Numbered from the stretch's first letter, positions 43,801 to 47,002 are shown. The stretch: 64,000 nt of DNA from Pseudoalteromonas sp. R3 (GCF_004014715.1 NZ_CP034835.1:1178001-1242000); one strand, 5' to 3'. The notes: generated by a model from the letters alone, not told the origin. Numbers and translations: made by a program.

Positions 43801-44849
43801 CGGCACTGTTCGAACCCTGGTGCGAGCAGCTCACAGGCACTTGTGGCTTTAGTCACTTGTTGATCGGGGGAGATGTTTTCCCGACTCAGTCGGTGCGACG
43901 TTTATTTGAGCTAGACCCTGAGGTTGAGGTTTACAATGTTTACGGTCCGACCGAGAACAGCGTTTTGTCGAGTTATTATCCGGTTCCGCGCACATTGCAG
44001 CTGAACGATGATATTCCTATCGGCCTGTCTCTGGGTGGCACCCAGTATACGATCCGCAATGCACAAGGGCAGCGTCTGCCATCTGGATTTGTGGGTGAGT
44101 TGTGCTGGCATGGCCCGAGTGTGGGTATTGGCTATCAGAATAACGCTGAAGCCACTGAAGCGGCCTTTATCACAGATCCGCAGTCGCAACAGCGATACTA
44201 TCGCAGTGGTGATATGGCACGGATTGGTATGGATGGCATGTGTTACTTCAAGGGACGTAAAGATCATCAGGTTAAACTGCGGGGCTTCCGCATCGAGTTG
44301 CAGGAGATTGAACAACAGTTTGAATTGCATCCTGCGGTGCGCCAGGCCGCGGTCTTGGTCAATAAAACGGACTTTGCGGTCCCTACCTTGTGTGCTTATG
44401 TATGCCTGGCCCAGGGCGCCGACGAGACGCAACTTGGCGATATCTGGCAACAGGTTCGTACAGGGTTACCCGGATATATGGTGCCAGGGCATTATGCCTT
44501 AGTGACAGAAATGCCGGTGAATCTCAATGGTAAGCGCGACGATAAAGCCCTGCAGGCGCTGACCCTCAGCGAGTGTACTGTGGATAACTATGTCGCACCG
44601 GAAACAGATACGGAGCAACAACTGGCCGAACTATGGTCGCAGATGCTTCGCCTGGAGCAGATCAGTATCCGCAGTAACTTCTTCGAACTGGGCGGTCACT
44701 CTTTGTTAGCGATGCAGCTGATTTCGAAGATCAATGATGCCTTTGAGTTAGAGCTGAATGTGGCTGATTTGTTTGAGCTGGGCGACATTGCGTCAATGGC
44801 CGAAGAAATCGACATAATGCTGGATGAGCAAGAAAGTGGGTGGTTATAA
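21138..44849 (+). CDS. Giant NRPS, 3' portion: A-T-(C-A-T)x7
   Basis: An open frame of 7903 residues, with eight A, eight T and seven C domains and no E, MT, Cy, KS or TE domain. The T-domain serine motifs recur about every 1045 residues (near nucleotides 22730, 25860, 28968, 32130, 35295, 38435, 41583 and 44697). The GTG at 21138 is only the first usable start codon; it has no ribosome binding site and lies inside an A domain, so translation very probably begins in the preceding ORF (see the frame change at 21009-21057). Joined, the protein would have nine modules and about 9,180 codons. The C-terminus after the last T domain is an acidic tail (EEIDIMLDEQESGWL) like those of the minus-strand proteins, which suggests docking to another synthetase. 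The thioesterase gene starts one base after the stop. Module entries follow. Confidence 0.93.
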   Translation: MQRLNRLSEQCDGRPALIDDNRSLSYRELAQQARALAGYLQSNGVEQGDAVAVMMPRCVEYIVAVYACHLCGAAFVPVDTHFPAERVNNIASQAGIHWLLSVSEVAKAPELACEFIDVRVAIAQGLRCQPVVNRPQDTAYMLFTSGSTGTPKGVVVTQRNLSYFLTTNDTDTFSAHDPSNVRWGWRLAFVFDGSMLGLGAVAAGATVVLADEATCQDPERYAEFCRQHQLTHCCVTPSFCELFIEQWPDVAQMPNLGMGGESISPSLWARLNEIAAQTGLSIINYYGPTEITVHATCCDISTSALPSIGKVASNAQIYLVDDCGTLLPRGAIGEIWVAGSGVTAGYLGQPTLTAEKFIENPYGPGLVYKTGDLGRWNTQGQLTFQGRADTQLKLRGYRIEPGEVESVIAQHEAVQQAFVTAHRQQLVAYVAVGGAAEDAHVELQRALQVNLNAQLPAYMVPTHFVFIPQLPLTLNGKVNKKALPLPQASGADEYVAPSNGTEEKLCEMWSEVLTLDASQISVQSNFFTLGGHSLLATKLLSMIKKVFGYPLTMTQLFANPNIAALAALLPAPQAADSAVRSEIQLAPNADVVLSFAQQQMWLACEMSDNQAGYLLPLHLALHGSVDAARLDTALVSLLTRHTVLRTSIERTGQGIVARVNPAPDRVLSQVDLREYNTVQQQEAIAKVTEQVATTLTPASDLMLHAVLFTLGTEQYELRLWCHHIAADGWSVELLGNELSALYIDPTAQHDVTLQYSDFARWQREHFAEQDVLPSLREYWQTQLTDLPSLHSLPIDGAPEGDLHTAHTCRVTLDEKQNQQLKAFSGAQDVTSFVTLQSAFALLLAQFGAEQDVVMGTPMANRRHEETQSLIGYFVNSVVLRSAVDWTDSFSAMLVRQRAMILDAYEHQEMPFEQLVELLQPQRVHGRHPLFQIMFNYLSSDERLTSFALPGVRVSTLPPEQSAAKFDLSLNIIERDSGALSIEVDYATELFSEAMINSLLSQFVHIISVCCAAPSEPLNTLDLLAPEQVPVVREQLGHGPEQPVQPVLMPQRLFELAAARPAHIAVHDAHARLSYAELDHQARQYAAGLQLLGVNPGDALALLLPKDAQLVALLQAIHLCGGVYIPLDESYPTERIDNICQQANVRFIISRASQKKLYQGERPVHQLENLSADHNRYQSVDISAQDTAYILFTSGSTGEPKGVQVSHGNLAHFIGVMHDTVLKGRDIRDVCWGWRAPLVFDASVLGLATLALGGQLWVCDRETSRDPLKYAAFVQQQGINLTFATPSFAQLMLDAWPQDKPTPDLMLGGEALEQPLWSQLVALREQGHRAYNVYGPTETTVYVTCTEVTGDTTHLGQTVASTQLYVLDAYQRLQPFGAKGELYIAGSGVSLGYLNRDQQTRDSFLNNPFGAGKLYRSGDLVRWDEARRLTYMGRADDQIKLRGLRIELGEITRLMSNSGLVKQACVQVVEQHLIAYFTAPETATGDLDRQLTQYLSEKLPDYMVPSQCILLDEMPLTVNGKVDKRRLPAANIVEQTYLGPVNETEQQLVELWAQVLGRKADEISTTANFFALGGHSLLAAKLITLINGAFGGDWSLASVFKYASIQAQAGMIAQHTQITHSVEITRSHCDEPALSMAQRQMWLACEMSDDQAGYYIPLYLRFDASPDPERLDQALCALLEHNPVLRTSVVQQGNELVAQLSAQPDSVLTFDDLSECEAEQRDTALANSFAQLHEGLTPQSPVMLRAKLITLSAQEYVLALCIHHIAADGWSMGLILEQLDHFYRTGHADESELPLYHDYARWQQAQFDDPVHMDKLAKYWQQQLADLPLHHELALDKPRPVDASYRAQTLSRRIPVEQVSAIREFAQQQQTTPFVVLQSAFSWVLSLFSGEQDIVMGTPMANRQQASCEHMIGYFVNSVVLRAQVSPQLSFNDLVKAQNSTFLSAYEHQAFPFETLVETLNPERVAHLHPLFQIMFSYLTAEHSAAISLGELGCETLEEPNSFAKFDLTLNATEQQNGDILLEIDFSTDIFEAATAQALLTYLSDGLSNLLAHSSTPFESLPALVDDTQWRAIEALGKGAPCQYEADLRTMLEARVAQNPEQVVIEEGELTLTYSQLHTRATQLAGYLQSLGVQPGENLGLLLPRSADALVAIYATQLCGATFVPLALDYPRARVEKIAEQAQLRLLLVQHLDAGQAFEGIAEIVSLQTIPSGCDYRVPERYAQMAYLLFTSGSTGEPKGVCISQQNLAHLLTSWTQRTFATVDMATVRWGWRAPLVFDASMFGLAIVAFGGCLVIADHETGRDPYAFMRFCQAHSINYSFATPSFAEQMLECHEQPMPSLMLGGEALNRKLWCQLSEYSEQHGRVFFNAYGPTETTVEVTQTEVTGTHPHLGGPIANTQLYVLDAQQRCVPIGAKGELYIAGAGVAAGYLNNPAQSEKAFINNPFGSGLLYRSGDLVRWDHDGNLEFFGRIDQQVKLRGFRIELGEIETVLSRSEAVTQVILTVQGSHLVAYFVAAGTLSEQDITTRLRALAQQALPDYMQPSYYVQIEQVPYTVSGKINLRALPAISVEQAHYEAPATYLESQLQTLWAEILALDVGQVSVEANFFALGGHSLAASKLVARVKQTQPCTLNVSDVFKMPTIRALARALTSQQQLPQDLPLVKAPRPERLPLSDAQQRLWLVDQMEGRSAQYNMPFAFDYYGALDLTTLTQALTALVERHEVLRTCLRRDEQGPYQYIQEVSAFEPQVLDASEYSTEEFAGLLEQLAVTPFDLEQDVLLRAHVFIRGDDHYTLLLNFHHVAMDGSGMEIFIAELDALYSHRGDSERLNPLALQYADYALWEHQGRHPENLAAQRAYWHQQLAQLPPVHELPLDKPRPQEMTHSGQVVFNQLSEQCSETLKAYCERQGVSTFMAMHGLLSALLSKFSGSRDIVIGTPVANREQLETQRMLGFFANTLVLRMDTDLSMSFAQLLAQSRDTALAAFDNQSVSFETLVADLQEARHNRYNPLFQILLVVQSQHNSAWLLDGVELREHPVNFDQSKFDLTLSVVEQAGQIRLDWEYNSDLFHKATIESLAQAFVALCEQALATPDAQLLSLPLNAEDACDAADVAHLPQSVADVLRLSAQTQPGALALESSEVQLTYGEFVAQSSQLARLLAQHGVRQHQVVALTYARTPASYLAIAALLQLGAAYLPLDPKLPEQRLRYILQQSGVEHVIDTRGDASLAELIDTLELNCLALTWPALQSQLKGLDDSLYRSEEPIQGDDAAYVIYTSGTTGEPKGVVQTHRTLCHLAVAQQSTHGLTGAKRTLQFTPLTFDVSVQELITSWFTLSPLVLINEEEKDNLAQLPQLLSARKIERLFCPPAVLQILAEEVLGNDYDAVPDEIIVAGEALYISEAIAALFTRYPSKLWNHYGPTETHVACAEFVDDFSQPGFAFIGLPVGQCGLHVLDPYGQPVPRGAIGELHVSGAQVALGYLGRDELTAERFYTHASGQPCYNTGDRVRFNGNGKLEYLGRSDDQVKIRGFRVELSEIDLALQQCEGVTQARCFTFTDSQGQQQLAAAVVCESGEANETLQSTLVQTLGTQLPAYMVPERYAFVASLPLTRNGKLDKARVLEQLQSSVTMNEVIVAASTPTETFLVTVWAELLKLHEAQISIDSNFFKLGGHSLLATRLLIAIEKAFSLQLPLKVIFSHSTINKLAALIDDSQATEQHLKLTAATEEGQWCALSFAQERLWFMQQLNPDATSYHMPAAYVFKGELDVAAMEQALHWLVARQASLRTQFRVFADEGEQQVVRQRSLSPAQLSFTLTQCTLSDTETEAHFNAFNARPFDLQAGEVIRAELCKVAEQHHILMICMHHIATDGGSFAIFEQELFSAYNARRAHTPLEVAELDLQYRDFAAWQRAPENLAALEHSEQYWQTQLQGLPTVHSIPLDKPRDSTQSFKGGFHHHQLDGGLSAQIDALSANEQASSFMLLHSVFAALLARWSNETDIVVGTPVSNRNDAALQNVIGLFLNSVVLRLDLSDSPSLTNLLQQAKTHHLSAHEHANLPFERLVEVLNPERNLQHAPLFQVMINFDGHDQPELALDGLDVSGLALGEFDNKYDLTLYLSRREQGYELTWAYDARLFKASTISMIAAEFEHLLALGCNNPEQSLLSHAWSDNAVLPQPLALPSQTDTILTQWQQVVAMCADKPALISGEHRLTYQQLDAQATQVANFLSTLGVEQGDRVAVCMARALPRIVAIMAVIKLGAIYVPVSTELPQQRCEFMIDEVGCKWVLSNAGSEVLDWQVEAQVCALDDKESASAVAAQPTTPCYQVSLTPNDGAHIIFTSGSTGNPKGVLGTHGATLNRVNWMAQAYPYQDDEQACHITSMAFIRAVWELFTPLLQGVTLHLIDRELVKQVPQLLQALSEQGITRIVTAPSLLNIANEYMAQTGFRLPALNYWFVSGEPLATALARQVLPTLGDTQLVNLYGSTEVMSDVTHYVVTDTSLTDTLYAPIGAAIANTQVVLLDANHNPVPQGAVGEIVITGHGLATGYFNRPEQTAGAFIETPIGRAYATGDLGRVDEAGRLHCLGRKDYQIKIRGYRIEIGEIEAQLARHSDVQNAIVIYVPEQQSLQAYLLTQVPACQQSALLQAIKAQLAQTLPDYMLPDAFMCVSSFAYRPNGKVDRSRLPAFDVAVKDEYVAPATPTEQRLQAVWQRLLDKESISTEANFFHLGGHSLLATRLVTAIIAEFNVELAVKSVFSANTIAKQALLIDSSEQLSVGAQLSVQARPAEGAPLSYAQQRMWFINQLEGNSGNYNIPMVYAIRGEVDVSLMELAFAQLLTRHEVLRSQFVNHDGEARQIAHDDSHFTLDYRDLSALPEVQKQQQLALATTQAATLAIELSCDPMLHVTLLKEQECCFKLLLTVHHIVADGWSMGLITNEFIRLYEALVEGREAVLPTLSVQYADFAMWQRSWLQGAQLEQQVGFWQQALAGIPAVHELPTDQPRPAKQSYRGAWHESQLSHAQLAQLQSLAQQTDSTLYMVLQSMFSVLLHKLSHQDDIVLGTPVANRRREELVDLVGFFVNTLVMRTQFEAQDGFMDVLARSKAYMLEAQTHQDVPFEALVESLAPERSLAYSPLFQIMFVLHNNQAVELDNSAFEIDIERSKAALAKFDLTLTAMENESGLGLSWEYNTDLFSAQRIARFDAALHRLIDLLLDMPQQRIADISLATPAQSQLTTAAVEVTPQSQVIPLFTAAAEQYAQHSALSFQGAHLTYQQLAERVEHLSGALFEQGVEPGSEVIVMVPRGINAVLAMLAVWRLGAVYMPVDSQWPQARIDTICHDNEVTFALISNNTPSAQHPDVARVLEIEALLTSTVAASAPHWQGDPDDAAYVIHTSGSTGKPKGVVVPHRTLANLLAFQRRDNSVLSAPAKTLQFASLNFDVSVQEICTALTTGAELVVVDQHTRTDMAALLDVIATQQVARIFVPFAVLQVMCSEALASGVSLDALCEIVTAGEQLQISADIIRFFTRYSNCTLINHYGPSETHVVTEYVLRGEPAQWPQLPPIGQLLPGNEARLLDKHLQPVLPGCVGELFISGVNVALGYLNNPTLTGERFVEMAEGKRWYRTGDLVQLDEQGQLRYVGRSDTQVKLRGFRIELGEIETLLNQYPGVSEALVTVHQQSRLIAYYVADKPCDEALKAALQGALPDYMCPELYYHLERLPLTDNGKVDRRALPQPDAQQQVQYEPPQTPTEQTLAQIWQQLLSVEQVGKGDNFFTLGGHSLLAMRLVTQVKQSFAIEFGVKQVFETPTLNGMALAIDAAAHSELGQISAVSNPDACYPLSYAQSRLWFIDQLEQGSSNYNVPANYRLRGALKVTALQAAFAALSDRHHILRTVYEQGTEGPVQRITQRQAQLTLRDLSGLSDPQQALDAALRELSATCFNLAADLPVQAVLYKVATQEYVLALVIHHIAVDGWSFAVIERELFAHYEQLCADQVPDAEPLAIQYKDFAQWQHQDAQQQALSRSEQYWKEALNGAPKLHSLPLDKPRPQVQSFNGARFITELDSDVSAMLNTLALDQGCSLFMVLESLFAALLARYSGTDDIMIGTPVAGRERPEIEPLVGFFVNTVVLRNRLALSQGFVENLRSTSTMILDAFEHQAMPFERLVEVLQPERSLSHSPLFQILFALQNNEFDELQVADLAVEPMGYDRDTSKFDLKLSTIEQPEGGVVLAWEYNLDLFSEQSIQRMARSFATLARAVVNQPHTPLAQLDMIDPQAHTELAAWNDTRRQFTEQVPFHDWFSAQVKATPNAIAIRQGAAQIDYQQLDALVNQWAHLLIAQGVKPGDVVALSLDKSITLIACMLAVLKAGGAYLPVDPEYPQSRIDYLVADSGAVCVITSHSDSEKFPALTTRCLVDCPQWQAQLSACATVAPDVAVSSLMPAYVIYTSGSTGQPKGVMISHANIANYLAQALDTYFVSDLEGSVLMSSVSFDGTIPNIYLPLLRGKTVHIADNDNLYLSAAQILTDSDVPLYIKVTPTQIEVLLSQLSAPVAQPHTLMMGGEEFTVQTYERIRALLPEARIYNHYGPTETTIGCTFNFVAEPPQGAAIALGKPIHNTRLYVLDEQQALAPVGAVGELYIAGEGVTLGYLGAAAEQTGSRYLPEYGNPGGRMYRTGDQVRWLNDGTILYFGRNDGQVKLNGYRIETAEIESCLQRLDGVEQSCVVIRQDAQQQAILVAYYCASQTLDSQTLQTQLSALLPEYMVPKAWMQLDALPLNMSGKVDRKALPQPSWQSDVAYRSPETPLQLQLAKIWQSLLGQTQVGLDDSFFALGGHSLLAIQLVSRIRDELTLEVPVRTIFEAPKLAQFCERLSAMSATSGMTEIQVLADNSPSVVSYAQQRLLFIAKSNPESGLYNMPYPYDISGPLDLAMFRTALDLIVTRQHSLRTRFVLGETLLQYCTDHTQVALELAELEGDAHSIADWVNETSTRAFDLQGDSLFRVHVATIGAERHMVNFVFHHVICDGWSIGRFWQELSYLYTALVRGEQPQLPELKVQYRDYAAWQRGWFSGEVLEQQSDYWQQQLQDIPAVHSLPLDFARPKTQSHRGHFIGTELDQQTLAGLKALTQRHGATLFMTLQTAFAALLSSWSNETDIVMGTVVANRTQRDVEALIGFFVNTLVLRNRFDDNPSFEQALRDAKQMHLDAQSHQDMPFELLVEQLQPERSTAYHPLFQVLFVLQNNQSADYGLDQLVVEDYQRSAESDVKFDLSLTAHESDTGLYFTWGYCRDLFAQQSIEIAAEAFNRLLKGIVDAPQLALSQHTLSDEPIAEAICHSSQGPQSIAAAIRAFALEDAAHTAVFYAQEQLSYGALIEQADALMQRLAAQGVSHGDKVAVMFDRSLELVVAQLAIMQLGAAYVPLDPNAPMDRLSYIVDNAQCRMLLKASHFEVELPCPIYTAAQLPEAHGTAVSVVENHPDDLAYIIYTSGTTGRPKGVKISQGSIFSMLTQLEFCPFNRDTRVLQLLSLAFDAAVFDIWGPLVHGGAVVFYPGRHVEIDKLEQVVKQSGANTALITPALFEPWCEQLTGTCGFSHLLIGGDVFPTQSVRRLFELDPEVEVYNVYGPTENSVLSSYYPVPRTLQLNDDIPIGLSLGGTQYTIRNAQGQRLPSGFVGELCWHGPSVGIGYQNNAEATEAAFITDPQSQQRYYRSGDMARIGMDGMCYFKGRKDHQVKLRGFRIELQEIEQQFELHPAVRQAAVLVNKTDFAVPTLCAYVCLAQGADETQLGDIWQQVRTGLPGYMVPGHYALVTEMPVNLNGKRDDKALQALTLSECTVDNYVAPETDTEQQLAELWSQMLRLEQISIRSNFFELGGHSLLAMQLISKINDAFELELNVADLFELGDIASMAEEIDIMLDEQESGWL
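22908..25960 (+). other. NRPS module 3 (C-A-T), aliphatic-type pocket
   Basis: C domain opens with FAQQQMWLACEMSDNQAGY and has HHIAADG. A domain has FTSGSTGEPKG and the WGWR signature; pocket D-A-L-F-M-G-V-V-Y, which shares several positions with Ile-type codes (weak call). T domain GGHSL near 25860. Confidence 0.8.
26025..29075 (+). other. NRPS module 4 (C-A-T), unassigned pocket
   Basis: The C domain (MAQRQMWLACEMSDDQAGY, HHIAADG) is close to that of module 3. A domain has FTSGSTGEPKG and WGWR before A4; pocket D-A-F-F-M-G-A-V-E, with an unusual Glu at 331. T domain GGHSL near 28968. Confidence 0.8.
29140..32250 (+). other. NRPS module 5 (C-A-T), Pro-type
   Basis: C domain HHVAMDG. A domain YTSGTTGEPKG and YGPTETH; pocket D-V-Q-F-I-A-H-V-A, close to the established Pro code. 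T domain GGHSL near 32130. Confidence 0.85.
32310..35400 (+). other. NRPS module 6 (C-A-T), beta-amino-acid-type A domain
   Basis: C domain HHIATDG. A domain FTSGSTGNPKG. Core A4 reads AFIRAVWELF, so the Asp at position 235 that normally holds the alpha-amino group is Ile (codon 34260-34262), and 236 is Arg. With YWFVSGEP and YGSTEVMSDV the pocket is I-R-W-V-F-S-L-S-D, resembling the beta-alanine code V-D-W-V-I-S-L-A-D as I remember it. T domain GGHSL near 35295. Confidence 0.8.
35475..38550 (+). other. NRPS module 7 (C-A-T), Pro-type
   Basis: C domain HHIVADG. A domain HTSGSTGKPKG (His in place of the usual Tyr/Phe) and YGPSETH; pocket D-V-Q-F-V-A-H-V-V, Pro-type. T domain GGHSL near 38435. 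Confidence 0.85.
38605..41700 (+). other. NRPS module 8 (C-A-T), Asp-like pocket
   Basis: C domain HHIAVDG. A domain YTSGSTGQPKG, A4 FDGTIPNI; pocket D-G-P-K-M-G-H-I-G, sharing Lys278, His322, Ile330 and Gly331 with Asp codes but with Gly-Pro at 236/239. Core A8 reads LNGYRIETAEIE, where LRG is usual. T domain GGHSL near 41583. Confidence 0.8.
41760..44800 (+). other. NRPS module 9 (C-A-T), aliphatic-type pocket
   Basis: C domain HHVICDG. A domain YTSGTTGRPKG, YGPTEN; pocket D-A-F-L-L-G-V-V-L, most like Val/Ile/Leu codes. T domain GGHSL near 44697 is the last domain of the polypeptide. Confidence 0.8.
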
Positions 44850-44850
44850 G

Positions 44851-45600
44851 ATGACAAAGTCTCCGTATTACTTTGCACCTAAGCCATTGCTTAATCCTCG
44901 TGCACGGATTTTTTGCTTTCCGTACGCGGGGGGCACCAGCAGTATTTACTTTGACTGGCCAGACTATTTTTTCAGCCGGCAGATTGAAGTAGTGGCAGTC
45001 AGTCTGCCAGGGCGCGGTGCGCGCTTTGGTGAGCCATTTGATGCCAGCATTGAGGCGGCCATAACTAATATGGTTGACGAGTTTGTGCCCTATCTGGACA
45101 GGCCCTTCTATCTGTATGGTCACAGTAATGGTGCGTTATATAGTTATGAATTTGCTCGTCAGTTACTTAATCGCGGACAGTTGCTAAATTGTCGGCGGGT
45201 ATTTTTGGGCGCAAAAGCCGCGCCCCGAATTACCTATCGTCGCGACCCGCTTCACTTGTTGAATGAAACGGATTTCAGGCAGGCACTGGCTGAGCTGGGC
45301 GGCACACCACAGGCGCTGCTGGCAGATGAGCAGTTACTGGCGTTGCTGTCACCTATGTTGCGCAGCGATTTTAAGCTGGGATTCGATTATATGTCCACAG
45401 AGCCTCAGCAGCGCATGCAGCAACTTCCCGCCACGCTTATTTATGGTACACAGGATGTGGATGTGGGCGCCCAAGCGATGTCTGCATGGCGCGAGTTACT
45501 ACCACAGGCTGAGCTGGAGTCAGTCGCCGGTGGCCACTTTTTTATCCATCACCAACAGGCCTCACTGGTCGATCTGCTCTTGACGCGGATCCCAATGTAG
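44851..45600 (+). CDS. Type II (editing) thioesterase
   Basis: A 249-residue alpha/beta hydrolase of the GrsT/SrfD type. By family knowledge these free-standing enzymes hydrolyse misprimed or stalled acyl groups from carrier domains; some also release products. Visible landmarks are CFPYAGG near residue 22, the nucleophile elbow GHSNG with Ser92 (Asn follows it, where Met or Phe is usual), an acidic candidate in YGTQDVD (Asp202 or Asp204) and GGHFF with His229. I chose the ATG at 44851, one base after the NRPS stop, over the in-frame ATG at 44824 inside the NRPS, because the family start YYFAPKPLLNPRARIFCFPYAGG then needs no odd extension. The tight spacing implies translational coupling to the synthetase. 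It is the only thioesterase in the window. Confidence 0.92.
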   Translation: MTKSPYYFAPKPLLNPRARIFCFPYAGGTSSIYFDWPDYFFSRQIEVVAVSLPGRGARFGEPFDASIEAAITNMVDEFVPYLDRPFYLYGHSNGALYSYEFARQLLNRGQLLNCRRVFLGAKAAPRITYRRDPLHLLNETDFRQALAELGGTPQALLADEQLLALLSPMLRSDFKLGFDYMSTEPQQRMQQLPATLIYGTQDVDVGAQAMSAWRELLPQAELESVAGGHFFIHHQQASLVDLLLTRIPM

Positions 45601-45633
45601 CCGATAAACGGAACTAGAAAAGGATAGACAACA

Positions 45634-46395
45634 ATGAAAATACTTTATTCACTGGCTTCTGCCGTGTCGCTGCTGGTCAGCGCACAGGCAGGAGCCGCAG
45701 TAGTCACGGATAGCGGAGTTAAAAAACACGCAATGGAAACATCAACACTGAACATTTTATACATGGGCAACAGTCACACCAAACGTCACAGTGTGCCCGA
45801 ATTTGTCAAAGCCATCATTGAAGCATCCGAGCCGGGGATTCAGGTTAGCTATCAAATGGCGCCCGGGATCTTATTTCTGGATCAGCGCTGGGATCATGGT
45901 CCGAGCCGTAAGATGTTAAAAGACACCTCATTAAGCCATGTGGTATTGCAGGCGCAAAAATACTCACAAAGCCGCAGAAAGCTCTACTCAACCAAAGAGG
46001 CGAAAAAGCTGGTTGCGCTGGCGAAGGAGCATGGCACCCAGGCCGTTATGTTTCCTGAGTGGGGGCAAAGAGGCCGTCAGTGGGAAGGCCAGTATGTGCA
46101 TGATATTTATGCAGGCATAGCAAAAGAGTCAGGCGCATGTATTGCACCCGTTGGTTTGGTGTGGGATAAGTTTTTATCGGAGCACCGTATGAACTTACAT
46201 GCTATGGACGGTAACCATGCTAATGACAAAGGCGCGTTTCTGGCCGCGCTGGTGTTATCGCAAAGTATTCTTGGTCGTCCGGCAGATCAGCTTGCAGTCA
46301 CCACAACCGCGCCTGTTGATGCTAAGTTACAAAAGCAAATGCAACTGGCAGCGGCCAGTTTGTTTAAAGCTGAAGCTACCGCCTGTACGTCATAG
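45634..46395 (+). CDS. Secreted SGNH/GDSL-hydrolase-like protein
   Basis: 253 residues with a signal peptide (KILYSLASAVSLLVSAQAGA, cleavage near residue 21). The mature part starts with LNILYMGNSHT, where Ser47 occupies the block I nucleophile place of SGNH hydrolases. Near the end, MDGNHANDKGAF fits block V, with Asp192 and His195 as the rest of a triad and Gly200 following. This pattern suggests an exported esterase or acyl hydrolase, but the substrate cannot be told and the call rests on motifs only. It lies 34 bases after the thioesterase, has AAAGGAT before the ATG, and precedes a hairpin terminator, so it is probably the last gene of the plus-strand NRPS operon. A role in tailoring or detoxifying the exported peptide is conceivable but only an inference. 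Confidence 0.8.
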   Translation: MKILYSLASAVSLLVSAQAGAAVVTDSGVKKHAMETSTLNILYMGNSHTKRHSVPEFVKAIIEASEPGIQVSYQMAPGILFLDQRWDHGPSRKMLKDTSLSHVVLQAQKYSQSRRKLYSTKEAKKLVALAKEHGTQAVMFPEWGQRGRQWEGQYVHDIYAGIAKESGACIAPVGLVWDKFLSEHRMNLHAMDGNHANDKGAFLAALVLSQSILGRPADQLAVTTTAPVDAKLQKQMQLAAASLFKAEATACTS

Positions 46396-46404
46396 CATGT
46401 TTAG

Positions 46405-46429
46405 ATCCGATGGCTGTTTGCCATCGGAT
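46405..46429 (+). terminator. Terminator-like hairpin after the NRPS operon
   Basis: A perfect 10-bp stem (46405-46414 with 46420-46429) closes a TGTTT loop, 9 bases after the stop of the SGNH gene. The T tract after it is weak (TTTG), so termination may be partial. It lies between converging genes and could serve both. Confidence 0.6.
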
Positions 46430-46497
46430 TTGCCCCGCTGCCCTTTGTTAGGCACTTCAGCCAGAGGTTTTAACTTTGCAAGGAATTCGGCTATTAG

Positions 46498-46773
46498 TTA
46501 GCTGATAACCCATGCTTCGTAGTAGTGGCTACCGTCTTTGAGAGCGTAAGTAAATAAGTTGTCATTCGAGTTCCATTGACTTCTATAACCTCCACCCCAG
46601 TCTTCAAGTGTAGTGATTAGGTGGCTAAACTCATACGGCTCCAGGTGGACTATTAACTTTTCATAGAATTGACTGATTTGATCATCATTACTGCCATGAG
46701 CTGCTGCCGCAGCATCGGTCACTGCATTCGTCCAATACTCCTGACTCATATCTGAAAGTGGTAACTTTGCCAT
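46498..46773 (-). CDS. Small protein of unknown function (91 residues)
   Basis: I do not recognise this protein. It is acidic and soluble-looking, with no signal peptide or membrane segment, rich in aromatic residues, and ends with YALKDGSHYYEAWVIS. A segment SDMSQEYWTNAVTDAAAAAHG near the N-terminus could be helical. The ATG at 46773 is preceded by AAAGGAAATTAATT, a good ribosome binding site, which supports a real gene. It stands alone on the minus strand between the SGNH gene and a plus-strand binding-protein gene. A short perfect inverted repeat (46797-46813) lies just upstream. Confidence 0.65.
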   Translation of the reverse strand: MAKLPLSDMSQEYWTNAVTDAAAAAHGSNDDQISQFYEKLIVHLEPYEFSHLITTLEDWGGGYRSQWNSNDNLFTYALKDGSHYYEAWVIS

Positions 46774-46796
46774 AATTAATTTCCTTTAATGTTGAG

Positions 46797-46813
46797 ACGA
46801 GTCTACGACTCGT
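46797..46813. promoter_or_regulatory. Perfect inverted repeat upstream of the 91-residue gene
   Basis: ACGAGTC and GACTCGT flank TAC, 24 bases before the minus-strand ATG at 46773. It could be an operator or a hairpin in the 5' untranslated RNA; nothing more can be said. Confidence 0.35.
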
Positions 46814-46964
46814 GTTTGTGAAAAAAACGTACTAATTATGTTGCGTTGAAAGGTGTAGCAGTCTAGGTGTTAGGCAGCAATTACACTGGATTACACGTCG
46901 AGTGTGCCGGACACCCAACCCATACCTGTAAGGTGCAAAGCTAGCGCAAGTGACCTCACGCTTC

Positions 46965-46970
46965 TATAAT
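46965..46970 (+). promoter_or_regulatory. Possible -10 box for the periplasmic binding-protein-like gene
   Basis: An exact TATAAT lies 32 bases before the ATG at 47003. No good -35 hexamer is found 16-18 bases upstream, so this is weak support for a promoter. Confidence 0.3.
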
Positions 46971-47002
46971 TTAACTAAATTCCTTGTACTGCATATTGCA
47001 TC

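Noticed and set aside
44824..44850. Earlier start for the thioesterase at 44824
   Set aside because: It would overlap the NRPS end and add nine residues not seen at the start of this family; the ATG at 44851 fits coupling to the NRPS stop.
1..46400. Epimerase, methyltransferase, MbtH-like, halogenase or 4'-phosphopantetheinyl transferase functions in the cluster
   Set aside because: I looked for them between and within modules; module lengths leave no room for extra domains and no such gene is present in this window.
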